A stretch of 64,000 nt of DNA, from contig CAWDYI010000004.1 of the NCBI GenBank assembly GCA_963806395.1, forward strand, positions 134,419 to 198,418. The letters are read 5' to 3'. Position numbers and translations under genes: made by a program. Numbering within the stretch: position 1 is the stretch's first letter; each line of letters opens with the position of its first letter. The notes under the pieces are model-generated. The model saw nothing but the letters and a program-made list of their open reading frames with translations, made no database searches and was not told the origin of the DNA. Of this stretch, positions 9,386 through 17,673 are shown piece after piece. This DNA comes from DASSUW01 sp963806395 (lineage in GTDB: Bacteria > Actinomycetota > Thermoleophilia > Solirubrobacterales > Solirubrobacteraceae).

Positions 9386-9457
9386 GGGCCCGCTCGCCCT
9401 TGAAGCCTTCACCTGGAGGGGGAGGAGGGGCGAAAGCGGGGTTGTTCGAGCGGGCCC
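9386..9457. terminator. Large stem-loop with perfect 11-bp stem
   Basis: GGGCCCGCTCG (9386-9396) pairs exactly with CGAGCGGGCCC (9447-9457) around a 50-base, purine-rich loop. It begins 19 bp after the dioxygenase stop codon. There is no clear T-run on the plus side. It may end transcription of the upstream operon, or be a structured RNA in its own right. Confidence 0.45.
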
Positions 9458-9517
9458 AGTTCCCTAATCGGCAGCGCTCCGAGGCGGCTTGAGCGAGTTT
9501 GCGATGCTGTATGTCCC

Positions 9518-9742
9518 ATGCTCAGCGTTTCGATGCAGGAGGCACAGGCGCACTTCTCGCAGCTCGTTCGGCGGGCGGAAGCGGGCGAGGAGATCGTCAT
9601 CCTGCGTGGCGGCGAGCCGGTCGCGACGCTGACGGCCTACCGCGCCGGGCGGCGCGTCGCGGGCCGCCTGCGCGGACGGATCCGAATCGCCGCGGACTTC
9701 GACGGTCCTGCCAAGGACGTCGCCGACGCGTTCGGTGCGTAG
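9518..9742 (+). CDS. Phd/YefM-family antitoxin without a visible toxin
   Basis: A 74-residue protein with the standard start of prevent-host-death antitoxins: SVSMQEAQAHFSQLVRRAEAGEEIVILRGGEPVATL. This N-terminal part folds as a DNA-binding dimer that represses its own promoter, while the C-terminal tail (DFDGPAKDVADAFGA) normally wraps a VapC- or Doc-type toxin. No PIN or Doc gene follows: the next gene starts from the opposite strand and ends 29 bp away. The gene before it is a dioxygenase. It is therefore a solitary antitoxin, either a remnant of a lost pair or a partner for a toxin elsewhere. Confidence 0.85.
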   Translation: MLSVSMQEAQAHFSQLVRRAEAGEEIVILRGGEPVATLTAYRAGRRVAGRLRGRIRIAADFDGPAKDVADAFGA

Positions 9743-9771
9743 GCGACCCTGCGAGCGGCTGGCCGCGGCTC

Positions 9772-10179
9772 CTAACCGAGCACGGCCGCGACGCCGGCCT
9801 CGGCGCAGGCGCGGTCCTCCTCCGGCTTCGCCCCGCTGACGCCGGCGGCGCCGAGCACGGCGTCGCCGTCGCGGATCACGAACGAGCCGTCGGCGGGGAT
9901 GATCGGGAGCCGCACCATCTGGCTGACGGACGCGAAGAACGCCGCCCGCGACTCCTGGACGGCGGCGAGCTGGTCGCCGTCGCGGTGCCAGAGCGCGGCG
10001 CCGACCGCCTTCGCCTCGGCGATCTGCGCGCTCAGCGGCGGCGCGCCGTCCATCCGGCCGAGCGCCTTCAGCAGCCCGCCCTCGTCGACGACCGCGACCG
10101 TCACCCGCAACCCGCTCGACGCAGCGTGCGCGTGGGCGGCGGAGATCAGCTTCTGGGATTGCTCGAGTGTCAGTGGCAT
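9772..10179 (-). CDS. GlcG/HbpS-family heme-binding-like protein
   Basis: 135 residues matching the GlcG/HbpS (DUF336) fold across their full length: LTLEQSQKLISAAHAHAASSG at the start, then VTVAVVDEGG, and VLGAAGVSGAKPEEDRACAEAG near the end. Members bind heme or small ligands and form octamers; Streptomyces HbpS senses redox stress. No signal peptide is visible here, so a cytoplasmic role is likely. It lies alone, with a terminator just upstream of its start that ends the glutamine synthetase transcript. The exact role is unknown. Confidence 0.82.
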   Translation of the reverse strand: MPLTLEQSQKLISAAHAHAASSGLRVTVAVVDEGGLLKALGRMDGAPPLSAQIAEAKAVGAALWHRDGDQLAAVQESRAAFFASVSQMVRLPIIPADGSFVIRDGDAVLGAAGVSGAKPEEDRACAEAGVAAVLG

Positions 10180-10201
10180 GCGCGGAAGGCTGCCACGTAC
10201 G

Positions 10202-10240
10202 GGAAAACGGCGGGGGCCCCGCCAAGCGAGGCCCCCGCTG
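10202..10240 (-). terminator. Rho-independent terminator after glnN
   Basis: GCGGGGGCC (10210-10218) pairs with GGCCCCCGC (10230-10238). Read on the minus strand, the stem is followed by a TTTT run. It lies 24 bp past the glutamine synthetase stop codon. Confidence 0.8.
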
Positions 10241-10261
10241 ACCCAGGACTCCGGAGAGTCC

Positions 10262-12424
10262 CTACTTGATGAAGAGGATCTCGGCGTACTTCGGCAGCGG
10301 CCAGAGATCGTCCGGCACGATCCGCTCGAGCCGGTCGGCCACCTCGCGCACCGCGGCCATCGCCGGCAGCACCGTCGTCTGCACGTACTTGGCCTCGTCG
10401 AGGATGCCCGCTTCGGGGTGATCGCGGTTCGCCGTCTCGAGCTCGAAGATCGTCTCGACGAACGCGTCCAGCAGCTCGCCCAGCTCTTCCTTCAGGCGCT
10501 GCACGCCGGTCGAGGTCTCCGCCCGCTCGAGCGTGGTGTACCACTGGACCACGGCCGGCAGGAGCATCGTGCGGGCGATCGAGGCCGCCGTCTCGCCCTC
10601 GATGTTCACCGTCGTGACGTACTGCTCGAGCGACACCTCGTAGCGCGACTCGAGCTCGCGCTCGGACAGCACGTCGTACTTGGAGAACACCGCGATCGTG
10701 CTCGGCTCGATCAGCCACGGCAGCGCGTCCGGTGACTGGGCCAGGTTGGCCAGCCCACGACTCTCGGCCTCGGCGTGCCAGTCGCCGGAGTAGTTGTCGC
10801 CGTCGAACACGATCCGCTTGTGCGCCGCGTAGGCCGCGCTGACCACGGACAGCACCGCCACCTCGAGCGAGTCGCCCCTCGCGATGGCCTGCTCGAGCCC
10901 GTCCGCGAGCTCGTCGACGGCCTCGGCGACGATCGTGTTCAGCACCGTGTTCGGGAGCGCCAGCGACATCGACGACCCCAGCGCGCGGAACTCGAACTTG
11001 TTGCCGGTGAACGCGAACGGCGAGGTCCGGTTGCGGTCGCCGCCGTGCTTGGGCAGCGTCGGGAGCACCGACGCCCCCAGCTCGAGATAGGTCTGCGGCG
11101 TCGCGGCGTCGCCCGAGCCGCTCTCGATCGCTCCGAACACCTTCTCCAGCTCTGCGCCGAGGAAGATCGAGATGATCGCCGGCGGCGCCTCGTTCGCCCC
11201 CAGCCGGTGGTCCTGCCCGGCGTTGGCCACCGAGGCCCGCAGGAGCTCCTGGTGCTTGTCGGTCGCCTGCAGCACCGCCGCACAGAAGAACAGGAACTGC
11301 AGGTTCTCGTGTGGCGTGTCGCCGGGCTCGAACAGGTTGAAGCCCGTGTCGGTGCCCATCGACCAGTTGTTGTGCTTACCCGAGCCGTTGACGCCCGCGA
11401 ACGGCTTCTCGTGCAGCAGGCACACGAGGCCGTAGCGGCGCGCCACGTTCTGCATCACCTGCATCGTCAGCTGCTGGTGGTCCGAGCCGACGTTCGAGTT
11501 CTCGAACACCGGCGCGACCTCGTACTGCGCCGGCGCGACCTCGTTGTGGCGGGTCTTGATCGGCACGCCGAGGCGCGCGAGCGCCTGCTCGGTCTCGAGC
11601 ATGCACGCGAGCACGCGCTCGGGGATCGAGCCGAAGTAGTGATCGTCGAGCTCGTGACCCTTCGGCGGCTTGGCGCCGAACAGCGTGCGCCCGGTGGTGA
11701 TCAGGTCCGGCCGCTCGAAGTAGAAGCGCTCGTCGATCAGGAAGTACTCCTGCTCCGCCCCGACCGTGGTGAAGACGCGCGTGGAGGCCTCGTCACCGAA
11801 TAGCCGCAGCGCGCGCACGGCACTCGTCGACAGCGCGTCCATCGAGCGCAGCAGCGGGATCTTGTGGTCGAGCGCCTCACCGGTCCAAGACGCGAACGCG
11901 GTCGGGATGCACAGCACCGCGCCGTTCGGGTTCTCGAGCATGAAGGCCGGCGACGTCGGGTCCCACGCGGTGTAGCCGCGCGCCTCGAAGGTCGCCCGGA
12001 TGCCTCCGGTCGGGAACGACGACGCGTCAGGCTCGCCCTGGATCAGCTCCTTGCCGGAGAACTCGGCGATCGCGTTGCCGTCGCCCGTGGGCGCGTAGAA
12101 CGAGTCGTGCTTCTCGGCGGTGATGCCGGTGAGCGGCTGGAACCAGTGCGTGAAGTGCGTGGCGCCGCGCTCCATCGCCCATTCCTTCATGGCGGTGGCG
12201 ACGGCGTCGGCGAGCGCGGGCTCGAGCAACGCGCCCGCTTCGAGCGTCTCCTGGAGCTGCTTGTAGACCGAGCTCGGGAGCCGCTGGCGCTGTACGGCGG
12301 TCGAGAAAACCGCCTCGCCGAAGACGTTGGCGCCGGGCTGGGTCAGGTCGGCCTGGCCGAGCGCGCCTCCGTTCGGGCTCCACTGGGCGGCGTGAACGTT
12401 TGGTGTACGGGTTCGGGATGGCAT
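10262..12424 (-). CDS. glnN: Glutamine synthetase type III
   Basis: Makes glutamine from glutamate, ammonia and ATP in the cytoplasm. At 720 residues it is the long type III form (about 700-730), not the 450-residue type I. Landmarks include VFGEAVFS near the start, FTHWFQPLTGITAEKHDSF, the catalytic-core block VGAEQEYFLID, RHNEVAPAQYE and GVNGSGKHNNWSMGTDTG. The C-terminal helical region (LFDAFVETIFELE-like) is also typical. A GGAGGAGG lies about eight bases before the ATG. It is transcribed away from amtB-glnK across a 234-bp region that must hold both promoters. The arrangement suggests joint nitrogen control. I did not find a clear GlnR box there. Confidence 0.95.
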   Translation of the reverse strand: MPSRTRTPNVHAAQWSPNGGALGQADLTQPGANVFGEAVFSTAVQRQRLPSSVYKQLQETLEAGALLEPALADAVATAMKEWAMERGATHFTHWFQPLTGITAEKHDSFYAPTGDGNAIAEFSGKELIQGEPDASSFPTGGIRATFEARGYTAWDPTSPAFMLENPNGAVLCIPTAFASWTGEALDHKIPLLRSMDALSTSAVRALRLFGDEASTRVFTTVGAEQEYFLIDERFYFERPDLITTGRTLFGAKPPKGHELDDHYFGSIPERVLACMLETEQALARLGVPIKTRHNEVAPAQYEVAPVFENSNVGSDHQQLTMQVMQNVARRYGLVCLLHEKPFAGVNGSGKHNNWSMGTDTGFNLFEPGDTPHENLQFLFFCAAVLQATDKHQELLRASVANAGQDHRLGANEAPPAIISIFLGAELEKVFGAIESGSGDAATPQTYLELGASVLPTLPKHGGDRNRTSPFAFTGNKFEFRALGSSMSLALPNTVLNTIVAEAVDELADGLEQAIARGDSLEVAVLSVVSAAYAAHKRIVFDGDNYSGDWHAEAESRGLANLAQSPDALPWLIEPSTIAVFSKYDVLSERELESRYEVSLEQYVTTVNIEGETAASIARTMLLPAVVQWYTTLERAETSTGVQRLKEELGELLDAFVETIFELETANRDHPEAGILDEAKYVQTTVLPAMAAVREVADRLERIVPDDLWPLPKYAEILFIK

Positions 12425-12658
12425 GTCGTCGCGGGTCCTCCTCCGGGGAACTGTCCTGGGTCCCGCCGCAGACTAGTTCGACCCCGCCCGGAGGTCCTTG
12501 TCCCTATGTCCAAGAATTGACACCGCGCGTTCGCCCACGCGCAGTCTCGACCGGATTGAGAAACCCCGACGGCGAATCTTCGACACCGGGACAAAGACCC
12601 CTCGCGCTTCTCCCCCGACCATTCGAGGCGGATGGTTCCCGGACGAGGAGGACTTGTG

Positions 12659-14122
12659 ATGAGAAGGACCGCGACGGCGCTGCTGGGGGTAGCGCTTGCC
12701 TCTGCGGTGCTGCCCGCGGTGGCGCACGCAGACACGCTTGACGCGGCGAACAACGGAGTGCTGGCCGACAGCGTGGCGATCAACTCGATCTGGGTCGTGG
12801 TGGCGGCGCTGCTCGTGATCTGGATGCAGGCCGGCTTCGCGTTCCTGGAGATCGGGTTCTCACGCGCGAAGAACGCCGGCACGGTGGTTGCAAAGATCCT
12901 CACGAACTTCTCGATCGCGGGCCTCATGTACTGGGCCTGCGGCTTCGCGTTCGCCTTCGGCATCGGCGACATCATCGGCCACGACGGCTTCTTCCTGCGG
13001 GGGTACGGCGACCCGCAGACGGCGTTCCCGGTCATGGGCCTGTCGGACGCCACGATCGAGAGCAAGTGGCTGTTCCAGTTCTCGTTCTGTGCGGTCTCGC
13101 TGGCGATCGTCTGGGGCACGACGCTCGAGCGGATCAAGTTCGGCGTCTACATCATCTACGCCGCGATCTTCGCCGGCCTCATCTACCCGATCGCCTCGCA
13201 CTGGGTGTTCGGCGGCGGCTGGCTGCAGTCCAACCTGGGCATGCAGGACTTCGCCGGCTCGACCGCGGTGCACCTGATCGGCGCGACCGGCGCCCTCGCG
13301 GTGCTGCTGCAGCTCGGCGCACGGCGGGGCAAGTACGGCAACGACGGGCGCCCGCGGGCGATCCCGGGTCACTCGATGCCGTTCTTCGGCCTCGGTGTGC
13401 TGATCCTCTGGCTCGGCTGGTTCGGCTTCAACCCGGGCTCGACGCTCAGCGCGATGGACGGCCGCTTCCCGGAGGTCGCGCTCGTGACGATGCTGGCGGC
13501 GGCGGCCGGCGTGCTCGGTGCGATCGCCGTCGCGCGGCTGAAGACCGGCACGATCGACATCGGCATGGCCGGCAACGGCGCGATCGGTGCGCTCGTCGCG
13601 ATCACGGCCCCGTCGGGCTACGTCGAGCCGTGGGCGGCGCCGATCATCGGCCTGATCGCGGGGGTCATCGTGCCGTTCGGCGTGTATGCGATCGACAAGA
13701 AGATCGACGATCCGGTGGGCGCGCTGACCGCGCACGGCCTGTGCGGCGTCTGGGGCACGCTCGCGTGCGGCATCTTCACGGCGCCGCGCCTGGCGGAGTA
13801 CAACGGGTTCGGCGACGCCGGCTTGGTCTACACGGGCTCGTTCGGTCAGCTCCTGACGCAGGCGCTGGGCGTCGTGGTGGTGTTCTCGTTCGTCTTCACG
13901 CTGTCGTACGGCACGTTCTGGGCGATCAAGAAGACCTACGGCCTGCGTGTGACGGCCGAGGAAGAGGATGCAGGGCTGGACATCTCCGAGCACGGCATGT
14001 ACGGGTACCCGGAGCAATTCATCCCGGCGCCCGAGCTCATCGGCTACAGCGCTGCGCCCGGCAGGGTGCCGGCGCGTGAGACGGCCCGCGGCGCCACCAC
14101 TCAGGAGGTTCCGGTCTCGTGA
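12659..14122 (+). CDS. amt: Ammonium transporter AmtB
   Basis: Membrane channel for ammonium/ammonia. The product begins with a cleavable signal peptide (TALLGVALASAVLPAVAHA), as in other Amt proteins, then about eleven helices. Characteristic blocks are WMQAGFAFLEIGFSRAKNAG (first pore helix), FAGSTAVHLIGATGAL with the first pore His, and ALTAHGLCGVWGTLACGIF with the second. The ATG at 12659 follows AGGAGG by seven bases; an upstream in-frame ATG at 12632 would place that ribosome site inside the gene. Its last 4 bases overlap glnK, the usual pairing in which PII blocks the channel. 487 residues. Confidence 0.95.
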   Translation: MRRTATALLGVALASAVLPAVAHADTLDAANNGVLADSVAINSIWVVVAALLVIWMQAGFAFLEIGFSRAKNAGTVVAKILTNFSIAGLMYWACGFAFAFGIGDIIGHDGFFLRGYGDPQTAFPVMGLSDATIESKWLFQFSFCAVSLAIVWGTTLERIKFGVYIIYAAIFAGLIYPIASHWVFGGGWLQSNLGMQDFAGSTAVHLIGATGALAVLLQLGARRGKYGNDGRPRAIPGHSMPFFGLGVLILWLGWFGFNPGSTLSAMDGRFPEVALVTMLAAAAGVLGAIAVARLKTGTIDIGMAGNGAIGALVAITAPSGYVEPWAAPIIGLIAGVIVPFGVYAIDKKIDDPVGALTAHGLCGVWGTLACGIFTAPRLAEYNGFGDAGLVYTGSFGQLLTQALGVVVVFSFVFTLSYGTFWAIKKTYGLRVTAEEEDAGLDISEHGMYGYPEQFIPAPELIGYSAAPGRVPARETARGATTQEVPVS

Positions 14123-14496
14123 AGAAGATCGAGGCGTTCATTCGCCATGAAGCGTTCGAGCCGATCCGCATGGAGCTGCTGAGCCTCGGGTTCCCGTCGC
14201 TGACGATCTCCGAGGTCAAGGGCTCGGGTCGCCAGAAGGGGATCACCGAGCGCTATCGCGGCGCCGAGCTGACCAACTGGCTGCGGCCGAAGATCAAGCT
14301 CGAGTGCGTGGTCGCCACGCACGACGTGCAGACGGTCGTGGACGCGATCCTCAAACACGCACGGACGGGCCAGATCGGCGACGGCAAGGTGTTCGTCATG
14401 CCGGTCGAGGAGGCCTACAGGATCCGCACCGGCGAGTCCGGTGAGGAGACGCTCCAAGCGCATCCCGAGGTGGCGGCCACGCAGGCCACTGCATGA
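14119..14496 (+). CDS. glnK: PII nitrogen-regulatory protein with Leu at the T-loop modification site
   Basis: Small trimeric sensor of ATP/ADP and 2-oxoglutarate that gates AmtB. The start (MKKIEAFIRHEAFEPIRMEL), the T-loop (GSGRQKGITERYRGAE) and the nucleotide site (TGQIGDGKVFV, YRIRTGE) are all clear. Aligned to E. coli GlnB without gaps over this part, Gln39 is kept and Tyr46 is kept, but residue 51, the tyrosine that is uridylylated or adenylylated in other bacteria, is Leu. The protein also has a tail of about 13 residues beyond the usual end. The GTG start overlaps the amt stop, so the two are co-translated. The terminator follows directly. Confidence 0.93.
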   Translation: MKKIEAFIRHEAFEPIRMELLSLGFPSLTISEVKGSGRQKGITERYRGAELTNWLRPKIKLECVVATHDVQTVVDAILKHARTGQIGDGKVFVMPVEEAYRIRTGESGEETLQAHPEVAATQATA

Positions 14497-14521
14497 AGAG
14501 CCGTACCACCGTGTGACTCAC

Positions 14522-14557
14522 GACGGGGCGGCCCGAGCGGCCGCCCCGTCGCTTTTT
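14522..14557 (+). terminator. Rho-independent terminator of amt-glnK
   Basis: A perfect 12-bp stem (GACGGGGCGGCC with GGCCGCCCCGTC) around CGAGC, followed by GCTTTTT. It begins 26 bp after the glnK stop and ends the operon just before the PucR gene. Confidence 0.92.
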
Positions 14558-14571
14558 GAAAGCCAGATCCC

Positions 14572-15801
14572 ATGCCAGCCGAACCAGAGTTCACCCATCC
14601 GGCCGCGACGTCGCTCGTCGAGCGCCTGCGGGCGGTCCATCTGCAGATGCTCGACGCCGTCCTCACCGGCGACGGGCTGGCGGCCGTCGCGACGCTCGCC
14701 GCAGAGGCCGCGGGCGGCCCGGTCGCGATCGTCGTGCCGCGGCTCGGCGTGGCGGTCGTCTCGCCCGGCGGCGAGGCGTCGCTGGACGCAGTGCGCCGGT
14801 ACGTCGGTACCAACGCTCACCCACCCCGCGGCCGTGTGGCGCCGGTGCCGGTGCCGGCGAACGTGGTCGCCGAGGTGCCGATCGCGTCCGGCGACGAGCG
14901 GCTCGGCGGCGTCGTGCTGCTCGAGCCCGGCCGGCCGGAGCCCGAGGCGGTGGAGTTCCTGCACCTGGCCGCCGTCGCCGCTCTCACCGAGGTCGCGGTC
15001 GAGGAGGCGCGCGAGGAGGTCGAGGAGAACGTCCGCGGCTCGTTCCTGGAGGAGCTGCGCGAGCGGCCCGACGGGGTCGACCCGGTCGACGTCGTGCGCC
15101 GCGCCGGCCGGCTCGGCTGCGACGTCTCACGCGGCGCCGTCGTCTTGTGCGCCGAGCTGAGCGCAGAGCGGCCGCGCCACGTGGTCGCGCTGATCGGCTC
15201 CGAGTACCCCGGCGCGCTCGCCCAGCACGTCGAGGGCGAGCAGGCGGGGCGCGTCTACGCGCTGCTGCCGGCGACGGCCGACGGCGAGCAGGTCACCACG
15301 GTCGCCGCCGCGCGGGCGCTGGCCGGGCGCCTGCAGCGCCACGGCGTGGTCGCGCTGTCCTCGTTCTACGCCGACCCGGGCGAGCTCGGCCGCGCGATCC
15401 AGGAGGCCGAGCTGGTGCTCGAGGTGCTCCAGCGCGGCGACGGCCTGGGCGGCCCGATCCAGGAGGACATCGGGACCGGCACCTACCGCCTGCTGTTCCG
15501 CGTGCTCGCCTCCCACCCGGAGGAGGTGCGGTCGTTCTACGAGGACACGGTGGCGGCGGTCGTGCGCTACGACGACCAGTACCGCACCGACCTCGTGCAG
15601 ACGCTCGAGTCCTACCTCGAGCACAACTGCAACATGAACGCGACCGCCTCTGCGATCTACGCCCACCGCCACACGGTCGCCTACCGGCTCGAGCGCGTGA
15701 AGGAGCTGAGCGGCCTCGATCCGATGCAGACCGAGGACCGCGAGCGGCTCGGGCTCGGGCTGAAGGCGTACCGGATCATCGCGCCGGGCCTGCCGCGGTA
15801 G
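14572..15801 (+). CDS. PucR/CdaR-type transcription regulator
   Basis: 409-residue DNA-binding regulator. The first ~150 residues look like a GAF-type sensor (AIVVPRLGVAVVSPGGE, then VAEVPIASGDERLGGVVLLEP). The middle is a GGDEF-like or CdaR-type domain. The end holds the PucR helix-turn-helix: LVQTLESYLEHNCNMNATAS, then HRHTVAYRLERVKELSGLDP (about residues 340-390), a near-consensus match. PucR-type proteins usually control purine, amino-acid or nitrogen catabolism. Its place directly behind amt-glnK, beyond a strong terminator, is suggestive of nitrogen control but not proof. No ligand can be named. Confidence 0.85.
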   Translation: MPAEPEFTHPAATSLVERLRAVHLQMLDAVLTGDGLAAVATLAAEAAGGPVAIVVPRLGVAVVSPGGEASLDAVRRYVGTNAHPPRGRVAPVPVPANVVAEVPIASGDERLGGVVLLEPGRPEPEAVEFLHLAAVAALTEVAVEEAREEVEENVRGSFLEELRERPDGVDPVDVVRRAGRLGCDVSRGAVVLCAELSAERPRHVVALIGSEYPGALAQHVEGEQAGRVYALLPATADGEQVTTVAAARALAGRLQRHGVVALSSFYADPGELGRAIQEAELVLEVLQRGDGLGGPIQEDIGTGTYRLLFRVLASHPEEVRSFYEDTVAAVVRYDDQYRTDLVQTLESYLEHNCNMNATASAIYAHRHTVAYRLERVKELSGLDPMQTEDRERLGLGLKAYRIIAPGLPR

Positions 15802-15807
15802 AACGGG

Positions 15808-16839
15808 CTACGCGGCCGTGGCGAGGTCGACGCGGTCGCGGCCGCGCCGCTTCGCCTCGTAGAGCGCCGCGTCGGCGCGCTCGAGCAGCCGCTCGAAGCC
15901 CTCTTCGCCGCCTTCGGCGGTCGCGACGCCGCACGAGCAGGTGACCTCGAGGCCGGCGGGCAGCAGGCCGTCGACGGCGCGGCGCAGCGCCTCTGCGATG
16001 TCGGTCGCGGTGGCGGCGTCGGCGCCGGGCAGGACGAGCAGGAACTCGTCGCCGCCCATGCGGTAGAGCAGCTCGAAGGTGCGCAGGCGCTCGCGGAACG
16101 AGCGCGCGATCGCGCGCAGCACCTCGTCGCCCGCGGCGTGGCCGTGCTCGTCGTTGACGCGCTTGAAGCGATCGATGTCGACCGCCACGACGCTGACCGG
16201 CTGCCCGTTGAGCACCGCCAGCTGGGCGAGCTCGGCGAACCGCGGCGCGAAGGCCCGGCGGTTGAGCAGGCCGGTGAGCTCGTCGAGCGTGCTGTCCTCG
16301 CGGTGGCGGACGTCCGAGGCCACGAGCGGCCTCGTGTAGAAGGCGATCGAGATCACGAGCGCGAGCGGGATTGCCAGGCTCTCGGGGTTGTCGAGCACGT
16401 ACTGCGGATCGACGCCGAGCGTGGTGGCGATCACGAGCACCAGCGCGAGCGGGACGCCGACGAGCAGGCCGCGGTCGCTGAAGCGGGCGCCCACCATCAG
16501 GACGGGGATCGCCTGCAGGCAGGCCATCGACGTCTCCGGCCCGCCGGTGAGCACGGTGCCGAGCGCCAGCGAGAGCTGGATGTTCAGCACCGTCGTGACG
16601 AAGATCCACAGCTCCGGCCGGCGCCGGCTTTCGAGCCGTACGCCGCCTGCGATGACGACCGCGACCATGAAGAAGCCGGCGGCCATCAGCGGCCAGCCGG
16701 CCTTGGCTCCGACCGCGACCAGCACAACGGCACCGACGACGATCGTGGAGATCCGCGCCGGCAGCAGCCGCCTCTGCATGTCGAGGAACCGGTCGCGGTC
16801 TCCCGCGGTCGGGCACAGCCATGAGGCGTCGCGCTTCAT
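15808..16839 (-). CDS. Membrane diguanylate cyclase (GGDEF)
   Basis: Makes cyclic di-GMP from two GTP. About six hydrophobic helices occupy residues 25-170. A GGDEF domain follows, with DELTGLLNRRAF, the metal region VVAVDIDRFKRVND, the intact active-site loop RMGGDEF and the closing ERADAALYEAKRRGRDR. The RxxD product-inhibition site is not obvious just before the loop (FRERLRTFELLYRM). I use the ATG at 16839, which follows GGGGG and leaves a normal N-terminus (MKRDASWLCPT). An upstream in-frame start at 16938 would add a poorly conserved basic leader. Its stop is 6 bp from the end of the convergent PucR gene. Confidence 0.9.
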   Translation of the reverse strand: MKRDASWLCPTAGDRDRFLDMQRRLLPARISTIVVGAVVLVAVGAKAGWPLMAAGFFMVAVVIAGGVRLESRRRPELWIFVTTVLNIQLSLALGTVLTGGPETSMACLQAIPVLMVGARFSDRGLLVGVPLALVLVIATTLGVDPQYVLDNPESLAIPLALVISIAFYTRPLVASDVRHREDSTLDELTGLLNRRAFAPRFAELAQLAVLNGQPVSVVAVDIDRFKRVNDEHGHAAGDEVLRAIARSFRERLRTFELLYRMGGDEFLLVLPGADAATATDIAEALRRAVDGLLPAGLEVTCSCGVATAEGGEEGFERLLERADAALYEAKRRGRDRVDLATAA

Positions 16840-16947
16840 CCCCCGGTAGTCGCCCCACCGGTGGTGTGCTTGAACAGGTACCGGCATTCGTAAGTACGCA
16901 CGGTTCCGGCGGCCGCCGGCGACCGCGCGTACTTCCAAACACCGGTA

Positions 16948-17535
16948 CTAGTCGCCGGCCTTCCCGCGCACGACCTCGCCCTTGCCGTTCACGCGCGCGG
17001 GGACGGGATCGTCGGAGATCGTGACATCGAAGGCGCCGGTGGTGCGCTGGCCGTTGGCCGGGACCGCCTTGCCGTTGAGGCCCGGGGAGACGCGATAGTT
17101 GACCGTGTAGTCACCGGCGCGGACGGCCGTCAGCCGCCACTCGATCTCCTTCGTCTGCCCGGGGAAAATCGGCCCGAGCGCCCAGGTGTTCGTGTGGGCG
17201 GTCTCGCCACCCTCGGGGCCGCGGTCGAGGATCCACACCGGCCGGTTGCGGTCGGCCAGCCGCGGGTCGTTGCTGGCCACTGCGAAGGCGGACGCGGCCT
17301 CGCCCGCGGCGGGCTCGGTCTCGACCGTCACCGCGAGGTTCGGCAGCTCGCGGTCATCCGTGTTGCGGACCGAGATCCGCATCGTCGAGGACTGGGCGGT
17401 GGTCTGGCGCTCGGGGAACGAGGCGTCGACCACCTCGAGCGTGAACTCTCCCTCGGGCTCGTCGGCGTCCTGGCGGTCGCCGCCACAGGCGGACAGGGTG
17501 AGGGCGAGGACGGATAGGACGACAAGGCTCCTCAC
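16948..17535 (-). CDS. Secreted lipoprotein of unknown function
   Basis: 195 residues. A GTG start gives a short lipoprotein signal, VRSLVVLSVLALTLSAC, with the lipobox LSAC and a following GGDRQDADEPEGE linker. The rest is a beta-rich domain (TMRISVRNTDDRELPNLAVTVE, then KEIEWRLTAVRAGDYTVNYRVSPGL) resembling DUF11- or CARDB-like adhesive or structural folds. It should be lipid-anchored outside the membrane. The reading frame is open much further upstream, but that part has no protein-like character. It is divergent from the mce operon over 138 bp, so the two may share a promoter region. No function can be given. Confidence 0.75.
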   Translation of the reverse strand: MRSLVVLSVLALTLSACGGDRQDADEPEGEFTLEVVDASFPERQTTAQSSTMRISVRNTDDRELPNLAVTVETEPAAGEAASAFAVASNDPRLADRNRPVWILDRGPEGGETAHTNTWALGPIFPGQTKEIEWRLTAVRAGDYTVNYRVSPGLNGKAVPANGQRTTGAFDVTISDDPVPARVNGKGEVVRGKAGD

Positions 17536-17673
17536 TGGCGGGCGAGCGTACCACCGGGTTTCCGTGCGAAGCGCAAGTTCGCCCCGCGGTTCCCGTTTGT
17601 GCCATGTGCAGGCCGTCACATAACCTTCGACGCCATCGCCCGCCCGGGCGATCGTCGCAACCAGGGGAGAAGA

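Noticed and set aside
16840..16947. A GGTACCGG / CCACCGGTGG palindrome-rich gap as a c-di-GMP riboswitch
   Set aside because: It lacks the conserved riboswitch core; only short GC-rich palindromes typical of this genome.
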